From contig JBFMHC010000040.1 of NCBI GenBank assembly GCA_040751755.1, positions 1-64,000 of the forward strand: DNA of 64,000 nucleotides, given 5' to 3'. Every line of letters begins with the position of its first letter. Position 1 is the first letter of the stretch. Below the pieces are notes generated by a model. It saw nothing but the letters and a program-made list of their open reading frames with translations, made no database searches and was not told the DNA's origin. The translations under genes and the position numbers were made by a program. Shown here one piece after another: positions 51,266 to 60,773 of this stretch. This DNA is from PFJX01 sp040751755. Lineage in GTDB: Bacteria > Pseudomonadota > Gammaproteobacteria > Burkholderiales > Thiobacillaceae.

Positions 51266-51757
51266 TCAGCGCTTCACGTAGGAAAGGCGGCGCAGCGCCT
51301 GGCGCAGGGCCTCCTGCTCCATGGCGCGGTTGAGCGAGGCCTCCTCGGCCTCCTTGGCGAGGATCAGGGCATCGTCGAAGGAGAACTCCCGCATCTGCTC
51401 GAGCTCGATCGGCGCGATCAGCTCGTTGCCCTGCCCGTCGCTGACCTTGAGCGCGACCTTGTAGATCAGGCGGTATTCACGCACCTTGCCGCCACCGGAC
51501 AGCGAGAGGATGGTCTTGGTGCGACGCTCCTCGGCGACCTGGATGCGTACCGGCGCACCCTGGGCCTGTATTGCGAGCTTGCGCTGGTCTGCCAGGGCCT
51601 GACGCAGGGCCGGGGCGATGAGCGAAGTGTCCGGGGCCGCGACGTAGGCGCTGGCGAAGGGCAGCGGCGCCTCGCCGCGCAGCTGGAAACCGCAGCCGGC
51701 GAGGACCGCCAGGCCGAGCAGCAGGAACCTACCGAATACGCTTCGCATGCTTTGCAT
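51266..51757 (-). CDS. lptE: LPS-assembly lipoprotein LptE
   Basis: 163 aa. Lipoprotein signal with lipobox LAGC (Cys at ~22) followed by GFQLRG, the LptE hallmark. LptE plugs LptD in the outer membrane for LPS insertion. GAGG lies 6 nt before the ATG at 51757; an in-frame ATG three codons later is the alternative. The leuS-lptE-holA order is classical. Confidence 0.94.
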   Translation of the reverse strand: MQSMRSVFGRFLLLGLAVLAGCGFQLRGEAPLPFASAYVAAPDTSLIAPALRQALADQRKLAIQAQGAPVRIQVAEERRTKTILSLSGGGKVREYRLIYKVALKVSDGQGNELIAPIELEQMREFSFDDALILAKEAEEASLNRAMEQEALRQALRRLSYVKR

Positions 51758-51784
51758 CTCTCGCCTCGTATCTCCAGCCTCGCC

Positions 51785-54385
<2,601 letters not shown>

Positions 54386-54435
54386 TCTGTCCGGTACTGG
54401 CTTGGAATAGGTCTAACTGCTTGAAGGAACGGCGG

Positions 54436-54441
54436 ATTATA
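54436..54441 (-). promoter_or_regulatory. Candidate -10 box of the leuS operon inside a dyad
   Basis: A perfect TATAAT on the minus strand, ~50 nt before the leuS start. It is flanked by GGCGG (54431-54435) and CCGCC (54443-54447), so the -10 sits in the loop of an inverted repeat. No good -35 is seen at 16-18 bp, which suggests activator dependence or a weak promoter. Confidence 0.5.
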
Positions 54442-54453
54442 GCCGCCCTTCGG

Positions 54454-54482
54454 GTGACAGGCCGGGGGTCGGCGTATATACT
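54454..54482 (+). promoter_or_regulatory. sigma-70 promoter of phosphoribulokinase
   Basis: GTGACA (54454-54459), 17 bases, TATACT (54477-54482): 5/6 matches to each consensus with ideal spacing. The start would be near 54490, giving a ~40-nt leader with AGGGGGA before the ATG. The strength fits an abundant Calvin-cycle enzyme. No clear CbbR (LysR-type) site could be assigned. Confidence 0.72.
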
Positions 54483-54530
54483 TTGCGGCCTTTTTTCCAG
54501 AATCACCGTCTGTCCTAGGGGGAATCCCAA

Positions 54531-55418
54531 ATGTCCAAGAAGCATCCCGTCGTCGTCGTGACCGGCTCTTCCGGCGCAGGTACCACCACCGTCAAGCGCG
54601 CCTTCGAGCACATCTTCAAGCGCGAGCACCTGAACGCCGCCGTCATCGAGGGTGACAGCTTCCACAGCCTGGGCCGCGTGGAGTTCAAGGAGGCCATGAA
54701 GAAGGCCGAGGCCGCCGGCAACCACTCCTTCTCGCATTTCGGTCCCGAGGCCAACGACTTCGATGCCCTGGCCAACCTGTTCAAGACCTACGGCAAGACC
54801 GGCGGCGGCAAGAAGCGCTACTACATCCACAGCGATGAAGAGGCCGCGCAACTGAACGCCCGTTTCGGCACCAATCTCAAGCCGGGCGAGTTCACCCCCT
54901 GGGAAGACCTGCCCAAGGGCACCGACCTGCTGTTCTACGAAGGCCTGCACGGCCTGGTGGTGACCGACAAGGTCGACATGGCCCAGCACGTGGACCTGGC
55001 GATCGGCGTGGTGCCCGTGGTGAACCTGGAGTGGATCCAGAAGATCCACCGCGACGGCGCCGAGCGCGGCTACTCCGCCGACGTCATCGTCGACACCATC
55101 CTGCGCCGCATGCCCGACTACGTGAACTACATCACGCCGCAGTTCTCGCGCACCCACATCAACTTCCAGCGCGTGCCGACGGTGGACACCTCCAACCCGT
55201 TCATCGCGCGCGACATCCCCACCCCGGACGAGAGCTTCGTGATCATCCGCTTCAGCGACCCCAAGGGCGTGGACTTCCCCTACCTGCTGAACATGATCCC
55301 CAACTCCTTCATGTCCCGCCGCAACAACATCGTCGTGCCGGGCGGCAAGATGGGCTTCGCCATGGAGCTGATCCTCGAGCCGAAGATCCACGACCTGGTG
55401 TCCGGCGGCAAGAAGTAA
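54531..55418 (+). CDS. prk: Phosphoribulokinase (proteobacterial type)
   Basis: A 295-aa class I phosphoribulokinase, making ribulose-1,5-bisphosphate for RuBisCO. P-loop VTGSSGAGTTTVK, EGDSFHSLGRVEF, HFGPEANDFDAL, the catalytic Asp in LFYEGLHGLVVTDKVDMAQHVDLAIGVVP-type block, and RRMPDYVNYITPQFSRTHINFQ are present. This marks an autotroph using the Calvin cycle. It is monocistronic, with its own promoter and terminator, and is not linked here to cbbLS or other cbb genes. Confidence 0.97.
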   Translation: MSKKHPVVVVTGSSGAGTTTVKRAFEHIFKREHLNAAVIEGDSFHSLGRVEFKEAMKKAEAAGNHSFSHFGPEANDFDALANLFKTYGKTGGGKKRYYIHSDEEAAQLNARFGTNLKPGEFTPWEDLPKGTDLLFYEGLHGLVVTDKVDMAQHVDLAIGVVPVVNLEWIQKIHRDGAERGYSADVIVDTILRRMPDYVNYITPQFSRTHINFQRVPTVDTSNPFIARDIPTPDESFVIIRFSDPKGVDFPYLLNMIPNSFMSRRNNIVVPGGKMGFAMELILEPKIHDLVSGGKK

Positions 55419-55439
55419 GCCGACGCAGACACTGCGCGA

Positions 55440-55466
55440 AAGGCCGGGCAGCGCCCGGCCTTTTTT
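55440..55466 (+). terminator. Rho-independent terminator of phosphoribulokinase
   Basis: AAGGCCGGGC-AGC-GCCCGGCCTT with TTTTTT at its end: a 10-bp stem and U-run, 22 nt after the stop. It ends the single-gene transcript. Confidence 0.93.
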
Positions 55467-55542
55467 ATTGCCCGGCGCCCGGTGGCTCTATCATGGAGCC
55501 ATGGGGGCCGGATTCGGCCCCGCTCACGAGGCCACCCTGCGC

Positions 55543-56655
55543 ATGGGCGCGAGCCGCCTGACCGTCCGCATCGCCATCCTGGCCTGCCTGCTGGCAGCCT
55601 GGACGGCGCTCTATCCGGCGCCCGCCACGGCCGCGGAGAAGAAGGCCATACAGTTCCAGTTCGTCGACCTCGACGGCAGGCCGGTGCGGCTGGCCGACTA
55701 CCGCGGCAAGTGGGTCCTGGTGAACTTCTGGGCCTATTGGTGTCCGTTGTGCCGCATCGGCATCCCCACGCTGAACGAGCTGAACCGGCGCAAGGATTTC
55801 GTCGTCATCGGCGTCAGCCTGGACTACGGCGGCAACGTCGAGAACGTGCGCGACGCGATCCGCGAGCATGGCCTGCAGTACGCGGCGCAGGTGGCGGGCG
55901 GCTCGCGGCGCGATCCGCACAGCCCGTTCCGCCAGGTGGGGCCGGTGGACTACTACCCCACCTCCTATCTGTACGACCCGACCGGCGAGATCGTCATGTA
56001 CATCCCCGGCCAGCTCCGCAAGGGCCAGCTGCTCGCCTTCATCGACAACTGGCGCGGCGCGCCTGCACGCCCCACCTACGCACTCGACCTCCGCCGCTTC
56101 GAGTCGGCCATCACCCGCCGCTACGGAGAGGGCGGCAGCCAGGCGTTCCGGCAGTGGAGCGAGTTGCGCCAGTCCCTGGCGGAGGCCGACGCGACGCAGA
56201 AGCTGGAGCGGGTCAACGAGTTCTTCAACCGCCGCACCCGCCACCTCGACACAGCGGGCGGCTGGGCGACCCCCGCCGAGACCCTGGGCAGCGGCGTCGG
56301 CGACAGCGCCGACACCTCCATCGCCAAGTATTTCACCCTGCTCAGCCTCGACATCCCCGCGGAACGCCTGCGCCTGGTCTACACCCGCCTGCGCGACGCG
56401 GACCGCCGTAACCCGACGCACATGGTCCTGGCCTATTACGCGACGCCGGAACAGGACCCGCTGGTCCTCGACGACCACCTGCCGCGAATCCTGCCGGCTT
56501 CGCAGCGCCCGGACCTGCGCCCGATCTTCAGCTTCAACAGCCAGCACGCCTGGGAACCGGGCGGCGCCCCCGCGGCGCTGGCCGATACGCCCATCCACAA
56601 CCAGCCGGCCTGGCAGCGCACCCTGCAGCGTGCGCGCGCCGAAGGCTTCGAATAG
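55543..56655 (+). CDS. TlpA-like thioredoxin fused to a cysteine-less LapG domain
   Basis: 370 aa. Signal peptide (~1-31), then a TlpA/ResA-type thioredoxin domain with CxxC at Cys67-Pro-Leu-Cys70 (NFWAYWCPLC). The C-terminal half (~215-360) aligns with LapG, the periplasmic protease that clips surface adhesins (VNEFFNRRTRHLD, IAKYFTLLSLDIP, HMVLAYY, PLVLDDHLPRILPAS). The catalytic Cys of LapG (GDCEDYA) is Ser255 here (GDSADTS), while His293 and Asp310 remain. Proteolysis is therefore doubtful. It precedes lapD by 10 nt. The start at 55543 is preferred for the signal peptide; 55501 is possible. Confidence 0.85.
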   Translation: MGASRLTVRIAILACLLAAWTALYPAPATAAEKKAIQFQFVDLDGRPVRLADYRGKWVLVNFWAYWCPLCRIGIPTLNELNRRKDFVVIGVSLDYGGNVENVRDAIREHGLQYAAQVAGGSRRDPHSPFRQVGPVDYYPTSYLYDPTGEIVMYIPGQLRKGQLLAFIDNWRGAPARPTYALDLRRFESAITRRYGEGGSQAFRQWSELRQSLAEADATQKLERVNEFFNRRTRHLDTAGGWATPAETLGSGVGDSADTSIAKYFTLLSLDIPAERLRLVYTRLRDADRRNPTHMVLAYYATPEQDPLVLDDHLPRILPASQRPDLRPIFSFNSQHAWEPGGAPAALADTPIHNQPAWQRTLQRARAEGFE

Positions 56656-56665
56656 GAGAGTCGCC

Positions 56666-58585
56666 ATGTCGCTCTACCGCCAACTCTGGTTATCCGTCCT
56701 GCTCAGCATGCTGCTCGCCCTCGCCGCCAGCCTGTTCGCCCTCCTGCACAACGGCAGCCACTACCTGGAAAAGCAATTGGGCATCAAGAACCGCGACAAC
56801 GCCGCCGCGCTCGCCCTCGCGCTCGGCCAGCAGGGCGCGGACCGTGACAGCCTGGTGGTGGCGGTGACCGCGCAGTTCAACAGCGGCCAGTACGAATACA
56901 TCCAGGTCACCGACCCCTACGGCCGGAGCGTGGTGGAGCACATCGCCCCCGCCAGCGAACCGGAGGTGCCACGCTGGTTCACGCGCCTGCTGCCGCTGCG
57001 GCCGGCCCCCGGCGTGGCCCAGATCAGCGACGGCTGGCGCCAGGCCGGCACCATCGTGCTGGCGAGCCAGAGCCGCTTCGCCTACCGCGACCTGTGGCAG
57101 GGCGCGCTCTCGCTGTGCGGCGTCATGACGCTCGCCGGCCTCCTCGGCGGCGTGCTCGGCAGCCTGGTGCTGCGGCGCCTGCGCCGGCCGATGCAGGCGG
57201 TGATCGAGCAGGCCAACGCCATCACGGAACGCCGCTTCACCACCATCGCCGTGCCGCGTGTGCCGGAACTGCGTCAACTCGCCACCGCCATGAACGGGAT
57301 GGTCACGCGCCTGCACCGCGAGTTCGAGGAGGACGCCGCGCGCTTCGAGGCCCTGCGCAGGGCGGCCAACTACGACACCCTCACCGGCCTGGCGAACCGC
57401 GACTTCTTCCTCGGCAACCTCGCCAAGACCCTGGCCGACGAGGAGGCCGCCGGCGGCATCCTGGCGATCGTGCGCATCGCCCGCCTCGATCTCATGAACC
57501 ACCACTTCGGCCGCGAGGCCACCGACAACCTGCTGGTGCGCATCAGCCAGACCCTCGGCGCCATGGGCGCGGAGTGCCCCGGCATCCTTGCGGCACGCCT
57601 CAAGGGCGGCGACTTCGCGCTCATGCTCACCGCCGAGTGCGACGCCCGCTCCATCCTCGACGCCCTGCTGGAAAGGCTGACCGAACACACCCACCCCTAC
57701 GCCGAGGGCGCCGCCACGGTGTTCATCGGCCATGCCGCCTTCGTCTCGGGAGAGGCGCAGTCCAGCCTGCTGTCGCGCATCGACCAGGCCGTGGCGGCGG
57801 CGGAGAGCACCGGGCACGACGCCGTGCAGGCGGCGGCGCCCTGCTGCGACACGCCGACGCCCGCGAACACCGAGGACTGGCGCCTGGCGATCCAGCATGC
57901 CCTCGGCCACCCCGGCCACCTCAAGCTGGTGCACCAACCCATCTTCGTCTCGGGCGGCACACAGTGCGAATGCCACCTGCGCCTGCGCCTCGCCGGGCAG
58001 GACGAGTGGCTACCTGCCAATCGCTTCATGCCGCAGGCGGAACGCCTCGGCCTGGCACCCGCGCTCGACCTCGCGGCGGTGACCCTGGTGCTCGACCAGT
58101 TGGAGGCCGCGCACGGCGACTCGGCGCACTGGGTCCGTCTGTCCGCGCGCTCGATCGCCGACAGCCAGTTCCGCGACCGCCTGCTGGAACTGCTCATGAC
58201 GCGCCAGATCGCGCCGCGCCGGCTATGGCTGGAGGTCCCGGAGATCGGCGCGATCCGCCACCTGGACGGGCTGCGCGAACTGGCGCGCGCGCTCAAGCCT
58301 CTCGGCTGCCGCCTCGGCCTCGGCCATTACGGACACCAGTTCAACCGCATCGGCGTGCTCTACGACCTCGGCCTCGACTTCCTCAAGGTGGACGCCGCCT
58401 TCATCCGCGACATCGACAGGAGCCCCGGCAACCAGGCCTTCCTCGCCGGCCTGCGCGACACCGCGCACAAGATCGGCATGCAGGTGTTCGCGGAGGGCGT
58501 GGCGACGCAGGAGGAACTGGCGCAGCTGGCGCGGCTGGACCTCGACGGCCACAGCGGGCCGGTGCTCGCGGAGGCCGCCGCGTGA
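56666..58585 (+). CDS. lapD: LapD-like inverted c-di-GMP receptor
   Basis: 639 aa. Helix 1 ~8-28, periplasmic LapD/MoxY-type domain (~29-135), helix 2, HAMP, a degenerate GGDEF (RLKGGDFALM, ~311-316) and a degenerate EAL (HQPIF replacing the EAL start, ~423). Neither should be catalytic; the EAL fold binds c-di-GMP in LapD and signals outward to capture LapG. The usual partner is encoded immediately upstream but has lost its catalytic Cys. No LapA-type adhesin lies in the window. Confidence 0.9.
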   Translation: MSLYRQLWLSVLLSMLLALAASLFALLHNGSHYLEKQLGIKNRDNAAALALALGQQGADRDSLVVAVTAQFNSGQYEYIQVTDPYGRSVVEHIAPASEPEVPRWFTRLLPLRPAPGVAQISDGWRQAGTIVLASQSRFAYRDLWQGALSLCGVMTLAGLLGGVLGSLVLRRLRRPMQAVIEQANAITERRFTTIAVPRVPELRQLATAMNGMVTRLHREFEEDAARFEALRRAANYDTLTGLANRDFFLGNLAKTLADEEAAGGILAIVRIARLDLMNHHFGREATDNLLVRISQTLGAMGAECPGILAARLKGGDFALMLTAECDARSILDALLERLTEHTHPYAEGAATVFIGHAAFVSGEAQSSLLSRIDQAVAAAESTGHDAVQAAAPCCDTPTPANTEDWRLAIQHALGHPGHLKLVHQPIFVSGGTQCECHLRLRLAGQDEWLPANRFMPQAERLGLAPALDLAAVTLVLDQLEAAHGDSAHWVRLSARSIADSQFRDRLLELLMTRQIAPRRLWLEVPEIGAIRHLDGLRELARALKPLGCRLGLGHYGHQFNRIGVLYDLGLDFLKVDAAFIRDIDRSPGNQAFLAGLRDTAHKIGMQVFAEGVATQEELAQLARLDLDGHSGPVLAEAAA

Positions 58586-58669
58586 CCCGGCCACGAGCCC
58601 TGACCGAATGACGCGCGGCCGGCCGGCTTGCGCGACAATGGCGCCCCCAGCCCGAGACGACCGCCCGCC

Positions 58670-59029
58670 ATGGAGATCTTCAACCGCTTCCACCTCGAAT
58701 GCGCGCGCCGCCTGCCCCATCTGCCGGCGGACCACCCCTGCTCGCGCCTGCACGGCCATTCCTTCCAGATCGAGGTACACGTGCGCGGGCCGCTCGACCC
58801 GCGGCTCGGCTGGGTGCTCGACTTCGCCGACATCCAGGCGGCCTGGCAGCCCGTCCACGCCGCGCTCGACCACCGCTGCCTGAACGAGGTCGAGGGCCTC
58901 TCCAACCCCACCAGCGAGCACCTGGCGATCTGGATCTGGGACCGCCTCAAACCGGCGCTGCCGGGGCTCGCAAGGGTCGTGGTGATGGAGACCCAGACCT
59001 CCGGCTGCGTCTACGCCGGCGAGCCCTGA
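58670..59029 (+). CDS. queD: 6-carboxytetrahydropterin synthase-like protein (QueD family)
   Basis: 119 aa, closely following QueD of the queuosine pathway (HPCSRLHGHSF, GWVLDFADIQAAWQP, LNEVEGLSNPTSEHLA, METQTSGCVYAGE). The catalytic Cys before SRLHGHS and two zinc His are present. The first zinc His (AHRL in E. coli QueD) is Arg13 here (ECARRLPHL). Zinc binding may be changed, so either activity is altered or another residue substitutes. The start is the ATG at 58670. Confidence 0.84.
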   Translation: MEIFNRFHLECARRLPHLPADHPCSRLHGHSFQIEVHVRGPLDPRLGWVLDFADIQAAWQPVHAALDHRCLNEVEGLSNPTSEHLAIWIWDRLKPALPGLARVVVMETQTSGCVYAGEP

Positions 59030-59085
59030 GGGGCGGAAACGCTGTTGTAGAATCGCCCGACCGCTAGCCGATCGAGGCCGCCGCC

Positions 59086-59865
59086 GTGACCTACTGCCTT
59101 GCCATCAACGTCGACCAGGGGCTGGTCTTCTGTTCCGATTCCCGCACCAACGCGGGCATCGACAACGTCAGCACCTATTCCAAGATGCACACCTTCGCCT
59201 GGCCCGGCGACCGCGTGTTCGTCCTGCTCTCGGCGGGCAACCTCGCCACCACCCAGGCGGTGGTGAAAAAGCTCAACAGCGACATCCCCAACGGCCTCGC
59301 GCCCAACCTCTTGAGCGTGCGCACCATGCAGGAGGCCGCGGACTACGTCGGCGTGGTCAGCTCCGGCGTGCAGAAACAGCAGGCGGTGCGCGACACCTCC
59401 AACACCAGCTTCGAGGCCACCTTCATCCTCGGCGGCCAGATCGCCGGCGCCCCGCCGGAGACCTTCATGATCTATCCGCAGGGCAACTACATCCACGAGT
59501 CGCGCGAGCACCCCTACCTGCAGATCGGCGAGATCAAGTACGGCAAGCCCATCCTCGACCGCGTCATCAAGCACGACGTGATCCTGGAGCGCGCCGCGCG
59601 CTGCGCCCTGGTGTCGATGAACTCCACCGTGCGCAGCAACGTCACGGTCGGCCCGCCCGTGGAGCTGCTGATCTACGAGCGCGACAGCCTGAGCCCCGGC
59701 CGCCGCCTCTACTACACCGAGGACGACCCGTTCGCGCGCCAGCTCGCCGAAAAATGGAACGAGGGTCTCCTGATGGCCCTGCAGGGCCTGCCGCGTTTCG
59801 AGTGGGAGGGCGAAGGCACCGGCGCGGAAGGCCGGGTCTACCCCTTCCCCGGCCACACCCCCTGA
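59086..59865 (+). CDS. Anbu, ancestral beta-subunit proteasome homologue
   Basis: A 259-aa Ntn-hydrolase of the Anbu family. It starts MTYCLAINVDQGLVF; after Met removal Thr2 would be the nucleophile. CSDSRTNAGIDNVSTYSKMHTF and LLSAGNLATTQAV are characteristic. Anbu forms open helical or ring assemblies. Its usual operon also encodes an alpha-E-domain protein, an ATP-grasp protein and a transglutaminase-like DUF2126 protein. Here only a decayed remnant follows (59890-60234), and no other partner is next to it. Confidence 0.9.
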   Translation: MTYCLAINVDQGLVFCSDSRTNAGIDNVSTYSKMHTFAWPGDRVFVLLSAGNLATTQAVVKKLNSDIPNGLAPNLLSVRTMQEAADYVGVVSSGVQKQQAVRDTSNTSFEATFILGGQIAGAPPETFMIYPQGNYIHESREHPYLQIGEIKYGKPILDRVIKHDVILERAARCALVSMNSTVRSNVTVGPPVELLIYERDSLSPGRRLYYTEDDPFARQLAEKWNEGLLMALQGLPRFEWEGEGTGAEGRVYPFPGHTP

Positions 59866-59889
59866 GACCCCGCCGCCGGACGGCGGCAT

Positions 59890-60234
59890 GAACATTTCCA
59901 GGCGGAATGGTTCGCGCCCTACCTGGAGTTCCGCATCCCGCGCCACGGCGCGCTTCGTCGACTCCTCGCTGGAACGCCTGCAGGTGAGGCCCACCTGCCT
60001 CACGGACGGGCGCAATACGACGCCTTCCCGATCAACGCCTACGAGGCCGAGACGCGGCACCATACCCGCTTCAACCAGTGGGGCCACACCCCAGGCAGCT
60101 TCACGCCGCCACCCCGGGTAGATGCGCTGTCCCGCTTCATCCACACGGGCAGTCGCATCGGCCCGATGGCGCCGTCGGCCAAGGAGGCGCCGGGCGAGTG
60201 CCCGCACACCCTCGACCTGCGCCGTCAGACATGA
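59890..60234 (+). pseudogene. Remnant of a DUF2126 (transglutaminase/ATP-grasp) gene of the Anbu operon
   Basis: In the frame starting at 59890 the DNA reads HFQAEWFAPYLEFRIPRHG; then one frame over (59948-59986) ARFVDSSLERLQV; then back in the first frame QYDAFPINAYEAETRHH, FNQWGHTPGSFTPPP and near the stop PHTLDLRR. From memory of the family these are C-terminal blocks of DUF2126 proteins in the correct order, with ~40 and ~85 residues missing between them. There is no start codon. The 60235-60355 stretch after it holds only the hairpin listed next. Confidence 0.75.
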
Positions 60235-60301
60235 CTCGCATCACAAAACAGTAACAATGTACTATCACACTCGCGCCAGCCTCAGGGGTATTCGGTTGGC
60301 G

Positions 60302-60323
60302 CGCCCGGACAACCGTCCGGGCG
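60302..60323 (+). repeat. Stem-loop in the leader of the 99-aa gene
   Basis: CGCCCGGAC-AACC-GTCCGGGCG, a perfect 9-bp stem with a 4-nt loop, ~33 nt before the ATG at 60356 and just upstream of a strong GGAGGAGG site. It could be a weak terminator for the upstream remnant transcript or an mRNA-stabilising leader hairpin. Confidence 0.5.
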
Positions 60324-60355
60324 GGGGACCACAATGACACCTGGGAGGAGGACAC

Positions 60356-60655
60356 ATGGACGAGAAACAGACGAGATTCCGCGGACCGATCATGGAGCGG
60401 CGCCTGAACCACAAGTTGCGGGAGCGCTTCGACACCGCCATCACGCTGCTGCAGCCCACGCTGGCGCGCCACCCCAACCCCAGTGACACGGCCATGTACC
60501 GCGTCATGCAGGAGCTGGTTGCGGCCTTCCCCGACCTCGGCGCGAACGAGATCGAGGCCCTGCTGGTGGCGGTGATGCGCACCCTGCGGGAGCGGCAGGA
60601 GGCCATGGGCCCGCACGGCGACGACCGGAATCCGGCCGGCCGCATCGCCGCCTGA
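60356..60655 (+). CDS. Small uncharacterised helical protein
   Basis: 99 aa with a very strong ribosome-binding site (GGAGGAGG). The middle (~15-75) is predicted all-helical and amphipathic (LNHKLRERFDTAITLLQPTL, MYRVMQELVAAFPDLGANEIEALLVAVMRTLRER). No cysteines, signal peptide or known motif. The preferred start is MDEKQTRF; an internal ATG at MERRLNHK is weaker. It lies between the Anbu remnant and ppc on the same strand. Confidence 0.72.
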   Translation: MDEKQTRFRGPIMERRLNHKLRERFDTAITLLQPTLARHPNPSDTAMYRVMQELVAAFPDLGANEIEALLVAVMRTLRERQEAMGPHGDDRNPAGRIAA

Positions 60656-60773
60656 GCCCTGTTGCGGCTGCGCCCGCGCGGCAGGGGCGGCCGCGCCTGC
60701 CGCGCCGGCACAGCGCGCCCACGATGGCCGGGGACGCTAAAATGGCGGGTCATAGTCTCGCCACGCCCCTGCC

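Noticed and set aside
55543..56655. Functional LapG protease
   Set aside because: The catalytic Cys is replaced by Ser (GDSADTS), so the family activity cannot be assumed.
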